DNA of 64,000 nucleotides from Halodesulfovibrio marinisediminis DSM 17456 (GCF_900129975.1 NZ_FSRG01000003.1:794997-858996); one strand, 5' to 3'; shown: positions 54,556 to 63,528, numbered from the stretch's first letter. Program-made: numbers and translations. Notes: generated by a model from the sequence alone, not told the origin.

Positions 54556-56232
54556 CTATTCCATGCCGTGGTAGTCCCACGTCTTCTCAACTTTGAGGAA
54601 GTTTTCTGTGCGTAGCCACCAAGGCGGATTATGGTAGTTTGCTTCCTTGCCACCGTTCCAGTCAGAGCGGTAGTCTTCTGCTTCATGGAATTTGAAGAAG
54701 TTTTTCTGCATAGCAAGCAAGCCTGTGGCAACAAGACCTGTAGGGTCACGAGGCTCCAGCTCTCGGGAGATAGTATGGATCCATGTGTTCTTACGGGAAT
54801 ATGGACAAACACCAATGCAGACACGACAACCAAGACCAAACTGTGTGGTACCGCTAGCCCACTGCTGGTAGCATTTCTCTTCGTTAAGCTTCCAACGCTT
54901 AAAGCCACGAACTACAGTCTTTGGTTCATCATCAAACGTGATGGCACCGGATGGACAGTTTTCTGCGCAGATTTTGCACTTCTTACAGAAGTCAGCCATC
55001 TTAACGTCGATTGGCTTGTCGTATTCAAACTCAATGTTGGTAATAACTGCTGCCGGACGGAAGTTTGCTCCAAGCTCTGGAACCATAACCATACCCGCAC
55101 GGCTGTACTGGCCAAGACCAGCCAGCTGCACATAAGGACTCATCATAATTTCATAGTTATGACCCGGGAACTGTGCACGTGCCGGGTAACCCAATTCCTT
55201 GATGAATCGCTCCATAAGGCTGGCTGCACAACGGGAACGGAAATACGCGTCAAAGGAAGTTGAGTATCCAACTGCGGAATAGGTGCCGTCCCAGTTCATT
55301 GGTACACCGAAAACAATGATGGACTTCCAGTGCTCAGGAACCTTGTCTCCCCAGCTGTCATGCCCTTTGTTAGGCATACCGCGCATGAGTCCTTTGAACA
55401 TGAAACGTGGGTCAAATTTAGCAATACCAACCAAAGACATGCCGAACTGATGCGCCATCCGCTTAATTAACTGGGATGCATGCTTAGGTGATTTGAACTC
55501 CATAGGCTTATCACGCCAAATGCCGCGATAGTCCCAATCCTCAGGCGGAACTGGCTTACCTGAACGCATATGTTCATCATGCGGATCTTCAGGAAGACGG
55601 TTGGTATGATCTGCGTGTTCCATGCCACCGAAACGAAGCGCACCAGTATATGCACCTGCAAGTGCATAGCGTTTATGCTTTTCCTTCTCCCATGCTTCGG
55701 CGCGTTTGATGTTACGCTGCAAGGATTCAAGCATGATCTCTAAATCGCCAGGACGAGCTCGGTAGTGATCCCCCACAGGACCAGGCAACTTGTCCACGCC
55801 CATATCAGGAGTCCATTCACCACTCTTAATGATTTTCACCAAAGCTGCTAAACGCAGGAAGAGGTATTCAGTCCACTCAGGACGCTCTACTTTACCTACC
55901 GGTGTCATCATCGCAGGAACATCTGTTCTAAATGGCTCGCGGTTAAAGAACATATCTCCGCCCTGATATGTTCGCCCATAACCGGTATACGCATCATCGG
56001 AACGACCGATAGCAAAACCGGCTCCGCCCGCACCAGCTACTGTAGCAGCCGCCGCGGTTGCACCGCCGTACTTGAGGAAGTTACGGCGCGATACCCCTTT
56101 CTTTTTCTTTTGAGATGGTTCTGGCTCGTTACTTTCAACAGACTCCTCTAATGTCTCTTCCTCTCCATATGGTGTGGAAGTAAAGTTTTTAGGGTCGTTG
56201 ATAATGTCCATTGGATTTTGCTCATTCGACAT
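54556..56232 (-). CDS. rdhA: Reductive dehalogenase catalytic subunit
   Basis: Protein of 558 residues, the terminal reductase of organohalide respiration. It should remove halide from an organohalide, using a corrinoid and two 4Fe-4S clusters. The ATG at 56232 follows GAGGAGG. A Tat motif SRRNFLK at 48-54 is followed by an Ala/Gly-rich hydrophobic stretch. The N-terminal extension before the Arg pair (47 residues, acidic) is unusually long. Cluster motifs are CKKCKICAENCP and the C-x14-CRVCIGVCP set near the C terminus; corrinoid-binding lies in the middle. The halogenated substrate cannot be predicted from sequence. It is preceded by a TPR gene and followed by rdhB. Confidence 0.92.
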   Translation of the reverse strand: MSNEQNPMDIINDPKNFTSTPYGEEETLEESVESNEPEPSQKKKKGVSRRNFLKYGGATAAAATVAGAGGAGFAIGRSDDAYTGYGRTYQGGDMFFNREPFRTDVPAMMTPVGKVERPEWTEYLFLRLAALVKIIKSGEWTPDMGVDKLPGPVGDHYRARPGDLEIMLESLQRNIKRAEAWEKEKHKRYALAGAYTGALRFGGMEHADHTNRLPEDPHDEHMRSGKPVPPEDWDYRGIWRDKPMEFKSPKHASQLIKRMAHQFGMSLVGIAKFDPRFMFKGLMRGMPNKGHDSWGDKVPEHWKSIIVFGVPMNWDGTYSAVGYSTSFDAYFRSRCAASLMERFIKELGYPARAQFPGHNYEIMMSPYVQLAGLGQYSRAGMVMVPELGANFRPAAVITNIEFEYDKPIDVKMADFCKKCKICAENCPSGAITFDDEPKTVVRGFKRWKLNEEKCYQQWASGTTQFGLGCRVCIGVCPYSRKNTWIHTISRELEPRDPTGLVATGLLAMQKNFFKFHEAEDYRSDWNGGKEANYHNPPWWLRTENFLKVEKTWDYHGME

Positions 56233-56263
56233 TGTATGCCTCCTCTTTACTGAAAAGTTATGT

Positions 56264-57172
56264 CTACTGTTGCTGTTCTGATTGGCATTCGAACGCACTG
56301 CCATCGAAAGCACGTTCTAGGTCAGGCATCCCGCTAAGAAGAAAAGCAACATACTCTTCAACACACTCTGGGTGCTGCTTTTCCAGTTTTCGAGAGCGCA
56401 TAACGAGATAATCTCGAGCATCAAAATCGAGATACGCCAACTCAAGATGGCACATTGCAGCGGCTTCGATATTTCCCTGCTCAATCAGGGCATCACCTTT
56501 TATCTGGAAAGCAAGATATTCAGCTCCACCACCGGATTCGATGAGTTCATCACACTGCGTTATGCAATCGTCATATTTGCCAAGTTCAAACTGACAGATT
56601 GCAACACCACGACGCGATTCTCGATGGTCTGGAGTTATGGATACTGCCTGTAAAAAATACGGCAGTGCGGATTCGTATTGCTTCATGGCCAGCAACGTTT
56701 CGCCCGACCAAAAGTTTGGCCCCATAGCTTCGGGCGCTGCCGTTGCACTGGTTTCGAAATACGTAAGGGCCTCCTGTTGTTGGCCTGTCATGGCGCAACA
56801 CAGTCCAGCATGGTAGGTTGCACCAGCATGCCCTGCATCTACCGTTAATATTTCCCGGTACAGTTCAAGCGCTAATGCGTACTGCTGAGCAAACAAAGCA
56901 ATATTGGCTCTGTTGAATTTTGGATTTATGCTTTTTGGTGAACGCTCAATGGCAGAAAGAAATGCTTTCTCTGCTTCCATAGGCTCATCTAACTGTAAGT
57001 GAGCCAATCCCAGTTCATTGTAAGCCTTGGCTTGCAAATCTGACGGCATTCCACCGGCAGATATTTGTCCAATTAAATAATCAACCAGTTCTTGATACGC
57101 CTGCTGGTTCTTCAGCTCGCAAATACGTTCTCCCAGTTGAGAATCAGTAATACTGCTTTGCACTTGGTTCAT
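56264..57172 (-). CDS. Cytoplasmic TPR protein at the head of the rdh operon
   Basis: Protein of 302 residues without a signal peptide and with about six tetratricopeptide repeats (residues about 35-245; patterns A-NELGLAHLQLDEPMEAE, YREIL and FNRANIALFAQQYALALELY). The ATG at 57172 has a GGAG site; the longer frame from 57208 starts too early. It is the first gene of the operon and lies 31 bases before rdhA. A chaperone for the Tat-exported dehalogenase, in the place of RdhT/TorD-type factors, is plausible but unproven. Confidence 0.75.
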   Translation of the reverse strand: MNQVQSSITDSQLGERICELKNQQAYQELVDYLIGQISAGGMPSDLQAKAYNELGLAHLQLDEPMEAEKAFLSAIERSPKSINPKFNRANIALFAQQYALALELYREILTVDAGHAGATYHAGLCCAMTGQQQEALTYFETSATAAPEAMGPNFWSGETLLAMKQYESALPYFLQAVSITPDHRESRRGVAICQFELGKYDDCITQCDELIESGGGAEYLAFQIKGDALIEQGNIEAAAMCHLELAYLDFDARDYLVMRSRKLEKQHPECVEEYVAFLLSGMPDLERAFDGSAFECQSEQQQ

Positions 57173-57196
57173 AGCGTTACTCCTTGGCTGCTTATT

Positions 57197-57213
57197 ACCA
57201 AGATGCATGCCAA
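57197..57213 (-). promoter_or_regulatory. Candidate sigma-54 (-24/-12) promoter of the rdh operon
   Basis: On the minus strand TTGGCATGCATCTTGGT has GG then ten bases then GG, against the consensus GG-N10-GC. It is about 25 bases upstream of the TPR ATG, and the divergent gene encodes a sigma-54 activator. The -12 mismatch keeps confidence moderate. Confidence 0.55.
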
Positions 57214-57222
57214 GAAATTTAC

Positions 57223-57333
57223 AATCGCAATATCAGACAGTTAAAGAACGGTAGTGATTCTCAAGCACTTGCTTATGCGAAATATGACAAGAAAAATCGC
57301 TGCATATCACTTTAATTGCGATATATAGCGATT
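57223..57333. promoter_or_regulatory. Repeated ATCGC/GCGAT motifs, candidate activator sites
   Basis: AATCGCAATATCA (57223-57235), AATCGCTGCATATCA (57295-57309) and AATTGCGATATA (57314-57325, inverted) share a core. AATCGCT and AGCGATT also form an inverted pair at 57295-57333. They lie upstream of the -24/-12 element, where a sigma-54 activator would bind. Confidence 0.4.
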
Positions 57334-57350
57334 CGGGATACAGATAAGAA

Positions 57351-59039
57351 ATGAGCAACATGGTTAACAAAGCAACACGAGAAGACGATTTGGCGTTTTT
57401 AATGGGAGCAATGACTCGTATTACGGGCAGTCTGGACATGCAGACTGCGCTTATCGAGACATTTGACTTCCTTTCCGAGCATTTTCCAATTGAGGCAATC
57501 TCCCTGCACCAATACTCTCCTCAATTGCGAAGCTTAAAACTTCTGTTCCTTGTCCAGAAAGGTCGTTTCGACTTTGTAGAAACAGTAGTCCCCATACCAG
57601 AGGAAGAAGCTGGTAATTTGCTTATGCACCATAAGGGAGTTACCAGACTCACTAGAACTTCCCAAATTAGTAATGAACCTGTTGTCGAAGCACATGGCAG
57701 AGCTCTTGCTCACCTTATCCCCTACAAGAAACGTTCATACCTCGTTGGCACTCTCCGCTCAGAAATAGAAACTATAGGTCATCTCTGCTTCATGGGTACA
57801 CACGAGAACTGCTTTACCGAAGAGCATGAACGGAAGTTAAAACACTTGCTAACGCCTTTCGCACTCACCATGACCAACTTGTTGCAATACAAAAGAACCA
57901 TAGAGTTTCAAAGGAAACTTAATGAAGAGAATAAAGAGCTTCAACGAGATCTGGACTTCCTGAGAGGAAAGAGAATTGTAGGTGAGCAAAACGGTCTTCG
58001 AAAAACAATGGAGATTGTCCAGCAACTCAAGGGAAGAGAAGTTCCTGCATTGATTTTGGGTGAAACAGGCACAGGTAAAGAGCTTATTGCTGATGTCATT
58101 CAAAGCATTTCACCACGAAAGGACAAACCATTTATTAAGGTAAACTGTGGAGCTATCCCAGATTCCTTAGTAGACAGCGAACTGTTCGGGTACGAAAAGG
58201 GAGCATTTACCGGTGCTACTACAAGTAAACCCGGTCGATTTGAGCAGGCGCACGGCGGCACACTCTTTCTTGACGAGATCGGGGAACTCCCGCTTCAAGC
58301 ACAAGTCCGTCTGTTACGGGTGTTGCAAAACAACGTTGTTGAAAGATTGGGAAGTACTAAATCTATTGAAGTTGATGTCCGCGTTATAGCAGCCACCAAT
58401 AGAAATCTTGAATTAATGCTGCAGGAAGGGACATTCCGTGAAGATCTGTATTATCGCCTGTACGTTTTTCCTATCCATTTACCGCCATTACGAAATAGGA
58501 CGGGCGACATTCCGGAACTCATATATCATTTCTTAAAAAGTGCCTGTGACGAGCTGGAAATATCCCCTCTTCCAGAAATACCAAAAGCAACCACAGAACG
58601 GCTGCTTAAATACTCGTGGCCAGGTAACGTCCGCGAGCTGGAAAATTTGGTTAAACGAGGTGTAACTCTCTCCCCGCAGGGTCCCCTTCTTTTGGAAGAA
58701 CTTCTGCCGCAAGACGAGGGATGGTACATCGAACCAGAAGAAAGTCAGAGCTATTTTGAAAAGTCTATTGATGCGCGAGTTGAAGCGGTCTTAGAAGCAC
58801 ATCTTGCGAAACTTAATCTTCCAATTCCTATAGCTCAAAACGCACTGCCACCAGCTGCTGAGTCCACTCCTGTTGTTCAGACATTAGAAGAAGCAAATCG
58901 GACGGCTATTATGAATGCCCTATCTGCAACCAGCGGCAAAATTCATGGCCCTGGTGGAGCTGCTGAGCTTCTTGATATCAATGCAAGCACGTTACGCAGT
59001 AAAATACGCAAGCTAGGGATTACTACAGAGAAAAAATAG
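57351..59039 (+). CDS. GAF-AAA+-Fis sigma-54-dependent transcriptional activator
   Basis: Protein of 562 residues. Order: GAF-like sensor (about 15-190), short coiled coil, AAA+ domain (about 212-440) with Walker A GETGTGKE, the sigma-54 contact GAFTGA and Walker [14 protein letters not shown], then a Fis-type helix-turn-helix (about 515-558) with [23 protein letters not shown]. It resembles FhlA/NorR. It is divergent from the dehalogenase operon, so it probably senses an organohalide or a redox cue through the GAF domain and activates rdh transcription. The ribosome site at 57351 is weak. Confidence 0.9.
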   Translation: MSNMVNKATREDDLAFLMGAMTRITGSLDMQTALIETFDFLSEHFPIEAISLHQYSPQLRSLKLLFLVQKGRFDFVETVVPIPEEEAGNLLMHHKGVTRLTRTSQISNEPVVEAHGRALAHLIPYKKRSYLVGTLRSEIETIGHLCFMGTHENCFTEEHERKLKHLLTPFALTMTNLLQYKRTIEFQRKLNEENKELQRDLDFLRGKRIVGEQNGLRKTMEIVQQLKGREVPALILGETGTGKELIADVIQSISPRKDKPFIKVNCGAIPDSLVDSELFGYEKGAFTGATTSKPGRFEQAHGGTLFLDEIGELPLQAQVRLLRVLQNNVVERLGSTKSIEVDVRVIAATNRNLELMLQEGTFREDLYYRLYVFPIHLPPLRNRTGDIPELIYHFLKSACDELEISPLPEIPKATTERLLKYSWPGNVRELENLVKRGVTLSPQGPLLLEELLPQDEGWYIEPEESQSYFEKSIDARVEAVLEAHLAKLNLPIPIAQNALPPAAESTPVVQTLEEANRTAIMNALSATSGKIHGPGGAAELLDINASTLRSKIRKLGITTEKK

Positions 59040-59061
59040 CTCCATTACAAGATGATAAGGT

Positions 59062-59097
59062 CCCTCCAAGTTTTTAATTGGGGGGCTTCTTTATTCT
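59062..59097 (+). terminator. Terminator of the sigma-54 activator gene
   Basis: CCCTCCAA (59062-59069) pairs with TTGGGGGG (59078-59085, one G-T pair), followed by a T-rich tail. Confidence 0.65.
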
Positions 59098-59332
59098 TAA
59101 CTGGCGAATCTGATATGCGTGTTTGTTACCAAAGAGAAAATAAAAAACGAGTAATCCAATCACATTTAAGTCGTCTCATCGCCCTGTAGTCCCGAACAAT
59201 TTATCCTGATTTGTTCTAACAGGCAGTTAGGGATGTATGGGAGACAGTAAAAAAGCGAACTTTCATTTGACAAGTAAAGCCAAGAAATAACAGTATTCCC
59301 TTTTGAAATAATTATGTTTTAGGACTTGCTCA

Positions 59333-59704
59333 ATGAAAGAAAAATGCTCTTTGCTCCTGCTCTTATTGTTCGTTGTCACGCCGCTTGCCACTATTGCTCT
59401 TATCCCTATACATTTGTGGGTGTTATTAAATATTGTGCTATTTACAATAATTATTACTGTAACCTACAATATGGAGCACAAAAAAAATGCTCCTGGCCCA
59501 CTTGCACAATGTGGCCTTGTGGCAGGTATTATCTGTTTTGAAACTGTGCTTTGGGGATGTGCTAATTTCATTTTAACAAACACAGCGATTTCAAATACAG
59601 ATACGTGGCAAACGATAGGTGCTCTGGCTGCCAGCGGCGTAACAGGTATTGCAGCTTTTGCAGCTTTTGGAATGCTCCTGCATCATATTCGAGAAAAAAA
59701 CTAA
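59333..59704 (+). CDS. Small polytopic membrane protein, function unknown
   Basis: Protein of 123 residues with about four hydrophobic segments (residues 5-25, 28-47, 59-82 and 91-115) and a few conserved-looking small residues. I do not recognise it. AGGA lies 8 bases before the ATG. It stands alone between the activator gene and the nitroreductase with no strong terminator after it. Confidence 0.5.
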   Translation: MKEKCSLLLLLLFVVTPLATIALIPIHLWVLLNIVLFTIIITVTYNMEHKKNAPGPLAQCGLVAGIICFETVLWGCANFILTNTAISNTDTWQTIGALAASGVTGIAAFAAFGMLLHHIREKN

Positions 59705-59894
59705 ACTGCCTCATCACACTGCTCGCTCCAACCCTCAATATTCGTCATGGTCAGCATATAGTTACGCTCCCCCTATTAAGCCTTAAAATTACTATGTGGG
59801 ATAATTGAGGGGACAAAGGTTTAAATGCAACCGCATAACCACTAAATCAATAAGTCAGAGCGAGCAGCAGGTTTATGTTTTGTTGAACAGAAAA

Positions 59895-60551
59895 CTACTC
59901 AGCTTTAGTTTTCCTTTCTTTTTTACCAAAAAATGCTTCAATCTCTTTCAACGAGCGGAATTTGATTGCCTCGCCTTTAGCCTCATGCATCATTGATTCA
60001 AGAGAGCGTAATTTCTTTTCAGGTGGCGTATGGTTTGGATAGCCAATAGCAAGCATTTCGAATGGAGAAAGGTAATCTGGAAGATTAAGTAATTCCTTAA
60101 TTGCTTCACTCGCCTCACTGAAACGTGATGCCGTTACCCACATAGCACCAAGACCAAGGCTTGTTGCTGCCAGATGCATATGTTCAAAGCCAGCTGCCAG
60201 AGATGCTTCAAAAACATACTGCCAAATCTCTTCATTTTCACGCACTGGTTTCGGAGCCCAATTGCGTACACGCAAGTCACCATAGAAAAGAATATAGGCA
60301 GGCGCGACGGCAAAACTTGTACGCGAAATATCTGCCACATCATCTTTGCCCTGAAGTATTTGGGTTACCTTATCCTTAAGTTCCGGATCAGTCACAATTA
60401 CAGCCTCCCAAGGCTGGCTGTTAAATCCAGAAGGTGCCCAACGTGCTGCTTCCACTATTTTTCCTACATCTTCTGAGGATACAGGATCAGGAAGAAACTT
60501 TCTGATAGTACGTCGATTTTTAACCAATTCAAGAAATATATTGTAGTCCAT
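59895..60551 (-). CDS. Nitroreductase-family FMN oxidoreductase
   Basis: Protein of 218 residues. The N-terminal RRTIRKFLPDPV and WAPSGFNSQPWEAVIV segments, then LGAMWVTA and LAIGYPNH near the end, are the NfsB/FRase-like signature with FMN contacts. It probably reduces nitroaromatics, quinones or other electrophiles with NAD(P)H. A perfect 34-bp palindrome lies in its leader, so it is probably repressed by the TetR-type protein encoded next to it. AAGGAG precedes the ATG. Confidence 0.85.
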   Translation of the reverse strand: MDYNIFLELVKNRRTIRKFLPDPVSSEDVGKIVEAARWAPSGFNSQPWEAVIVTDPELKDKVTQILQGKDDVADISRTSFAVAPAYILFYGDLRVRNWAPKPVRENEEIWQYVFEASLAAGFEHMHLAATSLGLGAMWVTASRFSEASEAIKELLNLPDYLSPFEMLAIGYPNHTPPEKKLRSLESMMHEAKGEAIKFRSLKEIEAFFGKKERKTKAE

Positions 60552-60565
60552 GTTTTTCTCCTTAG

Positions 60566-60611
60566 AGACTTTTTTGTAACGATCGTTACAAAAAAGTCTA
60601 AAAATATTATA
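60566..60611 (-). promoter_or_regulatory. Nitroreductase promoter and TetR operator
   Basis: A perfect 34-bp palindrome at 60566-60599 has half-site GACTTTTTTGTAACGA. A TATAAT -10 on the minus strand at 60611-60606 puts the start at the operator edge. Repressor binding would block initiation. Confidence 0.8.
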
Positions 60612-60642
60612 TGCATCTCTACTAAGAGGCAGAGACGACGAG

Positions 60643-61218
60643 CTAATTAAGTAATGATGTTGCTAAGGATACGATGCGATCTAAGGACGCACGATCCGGT
60701 GCACATTTGGCTGAAACACGAAGACCAAGTAACGTGTTATAAAAGAACTCGGCTGCTGCTTTTGGGTTAAGATCAGGCGATGCACCTGCTTCTTGCGCTT
60801 TCATGACAGCCTTTTCAAAAACTTTGACGACATCGGCACGATGGCTCGCCAAAATTTCAGCTACCTCAGAATCACGGGATGCAATTTCGGCTGTCATATT
60901 CACATAAAAACAACCACGCCGAAGCGGATCAGCAATAGTCTCTTCCACTATTTTATTAAAGAAAGAGGGAATAGCCTCGCGCGGAGGTACGCTTTCCAAG
61001 TCTCTTTTAATTCGTGCAAGACCATTGTCTAAATACCGATTCAACGCCATAAGAAAGAGCGTGTGTTTATCACCAAACGCATTGTACAAACTGCCACGAC
61101 CGATGCCGAGACGTTCGACTAAATCCTGAATGGATGTAAATTCGTAGCCCAGCTCCCAAAAGAGATCGAGAGCACGGTCAAGAATGACATCCTGATCAAA
61201 TTCTTTTTTTCTTGCCAT
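60643..61218 (-). CDS. TetR/AcrR-family transcriptional repressor
   Basis: Protein of 191 residues. The N-terminal helix-turn-helix (about 10-55) reads VILDRALDLFWELGYEFTSIQDLVERLGIGRGSLYNAFGDKHTLF, the TetR pattern close to AcuR/NemR types. The C-terminal ligand-binding part (about 75-191) contains two or three cysteines (for instance in RRGCFYVNM), compatible with sensing electrophiles as NemR does; that is inference. The operators near the nitroreductase, its own promoter and the upstream end of the NTF2-like gene suggest it controls a detoxification regulon. Confidence 0.88.
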   Translation of the reverse strand: MARKKEFDQDVILDRALDLFWELGYEFTSIQDLVERLGIGRGSLYNAFGDKHTLFLMALNRYLDNGLARIKRDLESVPPREAIPSFFNKIVEETIADPLRRGCFYVNMTAEIASRDSEVAEILASHRADVVKVFEKAVMKAQEAGASPDLNPKAAAEFFYNTLLGLRVSAKCAPDRASLDRIVSLATSLLN

Positions 61219-61231
61219 AGTTAGAAAATAG

Positions 61232-61260
61232 CCGTTTGTAACGATCAGTCAATATTTTTA
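61232..61260 (-). promoter_or_regulatory. Autoregulatory operator and promoter of tetR
   Basis: TGTAACGATCA at 61238-61248 is a degenerate copy of the palindrome and lies between TTGACT (-35) and TATTTT (-10) read on the minus strand. This fits autorepression. Confidence 0.5.
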
Positions 61261-61333
61261 TATATGACCGCCCAAATACAACTTTATCGGCATTGCCTTA
61301 ACCTTTGGGATAAGGTCGCTTGAAACTGACTCA

Positions 61334-62434
61334 CTAAGTCGTACCGTTTTTCTTCTCGAGAGCACGCTTAACAGAACAAACTACTGCGTCCCCAGTCATC
61401 AGCGGTTTAAAACAGCCATTACATGACTTACAAAACGCCTTTTCAGTACTACCTGACTTCCAGCGATTAATAAGGTCAGGCTCTGCAATCAGAGGACGAG
61501 AAAGTGAGATAAAATCAGCTACACCGTCTTTCAACATAATTTCAGCCACATCTAGAGAGCGAAGACCGCCCACAAGCATCACAGGAACTGACAAATTCTC
61601 TTTAAAATAGGCCGCTTGCTTTCTATTATATGCTTCTTTTGCAAAAGAATTAATTCCAAGTCTTGCGATATCACCTGCTAAACCGCTTGAAGTTTCTACA
61701 GCATCAATCCCAGCTGCAACGAATTGTTTCGTTGCTTCCAGAGCGTCTTCAAGGGTAACGCCACCTTCGATGAAGTCTTCACTACTGATTTTCAGCAATA
61801 GTGGGTAGTCAGGGCCCACAGCTTTACGGGTTGCAGCAATGCTTTCTGCAATAAAGCGAATACGTTTTTCAAGGGTTCCACCGTATTCATCAGTACGGCG
61901 ATTATCCATAGGAGACAGAACTTGATGCAAGAAATAACCGTGGGCAACATGGAACTGCACTGCATCATATCCAGCCTTCTTAGCACGTACTGTTGCCTGA
62001 ACAAACGCTTCACCAATGCGTTTAAAGTCGGCAGCATCCATTTCCTTAACATCGTCGCCCATGTCATTATCTTTTGATACTGCCAGCACTGTTAAGCCTG
62101 TAGCGGCCTTACTAGTCATTTTTCCGTTATGAAAGATTTGCAGAGCAATTTTGCCACCACCGGCATGAACTGCGTCTGTCGTTCGACGATGGCCTTCAAT
62201 CTGAGAATCAGCGTAGATACCAGCAATACCTGGTGCACCACCTTCAGGAGACACAGAAGCAGAACCGGCAATAATCAGCCCTACTCCACCCTTTGCTAAT
62301 GCAGCAAGGGTAGCTGTATGATGCTTAGATACTTCATCGTTAGGTAATGAAGCCCCTTCCGCTGTAGCTGAGCGTACAAAGCTGTTAGCTAACTCAAGTC
62401 CGTTGATTCGTTTTTTCTCAAATACTTTCATCAT
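61334..62434 (-). CDS. NADH:flavin oxidoreductase, Old Yellow Enzyme family
   Basis: Protein of 366 residues forming the FMN-binding TIM barrel. Visible signatures are NSFVRSATAEGA near the N terminus, FKRIGEAFVQATVRAKKAGYDAVQFHVAHGYFLHQVLSP with the catalytic His region, DEYGGTLEKRIRF and PVMLVGGLRS. The C-terminal CKSCNGCFKP, then a further Cys, resembles the first iron-sulfur ligands of 2,4-dienoyl-CoA reductases, but the second half of that protein is missing. It probably reduces electron-poor alkenes. It belongs with the NTF2-like gene upstream, under a TetR operator. Confidence 0.85.
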   Translation of the reverse strand: MMKVFEKKRINGLELANSFVRSATAEGASLPNDEVSKHHTATLAALAKGGVGLIIAGSASVSPEGGAPGIAGIYADSQIEGHRRTTDAVHAGGGKIALQIFHNGKMTSKAATGLTVLAVSKDNDMGDDVKEMDAADFKRIGEAFVQATVRAKKAGYDAVQFHVAHGYFLHQVLSPMDNRRTDEYGGTLEKRIRFIAESIAATRKAVGPDYPLLLKISSEDFIEGGVTLEDALEATKQFVAAGIDAVETSSGLAGDIARLGINSFAKEAYNRKQAAYFKENLSVPVMLVGGLRSLDVAEIMLKDGVADFISLSRPLIAEPDLINRWKSGSTEKAFCKSCNGCFKPLMTGDAVVCSVKRALEKKNGTT

Positions 62435-62522
62435 AATTATTTCTTTTGTTTACCCGATTGCCTGAGTGAACTCAGGACAACTTGTTTATTTAGTTCAGGT
62501 TACAGCCAAACTCATTAAGACA

Positions 62523-62553
62523 CTTAAGAATGAATAACCTGTACATTCTTAAG
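62523..62553. repeat. Perfect hairpin between the NTF2-like and OYE genes
   Basis: CTTAAGAATG (62523-62532) pairs with CATTCTTAAG (62544-62553) around 11 bases, with no T run on the minus strand. It may protect or process the transcript. Confidence 0.6.
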
Positions 62554-62577
62554 AGCTTTTTCGGGCTTCTTTTTTAA

Positions 62578-63126
62578 TTACGCTTTTTTTGCCCGTTCAA
62601 TGTAGTTATAACTGTCGTCGGAGGTGTCGCGCTTCCCCTTGTATTTATCTGAATAGTTAGCACTCCAAATTGCACTTGCATTCTGATTCTGGTTCCAATC
62701 AAAAACGGTAGAACGATGCTTAATCCGCCATTCATCATTTCTTTTTTCAAAGATGAAATGGTGTCTGCCACCAAGAATACCTTCTTTATCCACACCGTCT
62801 TCTTCAGCAACATGATATGCCCAGATGTAGCACTCAGCTGTTGCAGTATCGCCATCCAGTTCAATCAACATATTGCTGACTCGGTGCTGGGTTGCCTTCA
62901 GAGCCTTAAAGCCTTCCATTCCCTGTGGAACAAACTCCCATGCATTACCGTTGTAGAAAAACAATTCTGGAAAAATTGGATCTTGATGTTCTTCGATAGC
63001 GTCATCCCAGTAACATGCTTTCATCAATTCACCATCTACTCGATCAAGAGAACGAGCAAATTTGTACGCTACCTCAGTAATTTCTTATTTATCCCAAAGA
63101 ACTTGAATTTTTTGTGATTCGGTCAT
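62578..63126 (-). pseudogene. NTF2-like/SnoaL family gene interrupted by one TAA codon
   Basis: Translation from ATG at 63126 (GAGGAG site 6 bases upstream) gives thirteen residues ending LWDK. The next codon is TAA (63087-63085), and the same frame then continues EITEVAYKFARSLDRVDGELM into the rest of an NTF2-like (SnoaL) protein to the stop at 62578. Family members usually have Gln in that place (D-R/K-Q-x-I), so a CAA to TAA change explains the break. Without it the protein has 182 residues. A shorter product from 63024 (MKACYWDD) lacks a good ribosome site and the first helix. Confidence 0.85.
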
Positions 63127-63222
63127 CATATGCTCCTCTAGATTGTTTTTCTTTATTTAGGATAGTTAGCAAACGATGAAAGGCAGCCTTTTAGCTTTTG
63201 CTTTCTATTGTCGGCAACTATA

Positions 63223-63240
63223 CTGTAACGATCGTTATAG
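63223..63240 (-). promoter_or_regulatory. TetR operator upstream of the NTF2-like/OYE operon
   Basis: CTGTAACGATCGTTATAG is an 18-bp palindrome with one mismatch and shares its core with the nitroreductase operator. A TATAAC-like -10 overlaps it on the minus strand. Confidence 0.75.
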
Positions 63241-63418
63241 AAAAGTTTAAAAAAAATCGGATGTAAAAAGTTCTCGCTGAACATGGAGAACTCGTCCTTG
63301 ACCTCTAACTAAGTATTCTGGAACGATTGGTCAAGTATGAAAGGCAAAATATTTCATCATCCAACTTCCTCTACTTTTTTTATGAAAGATTAAGGTCGTA
63401 AGTGACCTTTATAGAACC

Positions 63419-63453
63419 AAAAAAACGCCCCGCTTACTAGGCGGGACGTTTTT
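63419..63453 (-). terminator. Terminator of the right-edge TPR gene
   Basis: On the minus strand ACGTCCCGC pairs with GCGGGGCGT (one mismatch) and is followed by seven T residues. Confidence 0.8.
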
Positions 63454-63528
63454 CATACTGCAATTGCAAAACAAGTGTCATAGAAAGCAATGCGAGAGGA
63501 ATAGTAATTCTATTATACAACCTGAGGG

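Larger units (their letters stand above)
63127..63528. other. Control region upstream of the NTF2-like gene
   Basis: No gene is present. It holds the TetR operator at 63223-63240, the 63419-63453 terminator and a small AAGGTC/GACCTT inverted pair at 63392-63409. Confidence 0.5.

Noticed and set aside
54465-54908. 147-codon minus-strand frame overlapping rdhA and rdhB
   Set aside because: It is an alternate frame of rdhA; the conserved ferredoxin motifs lie in the other frame.
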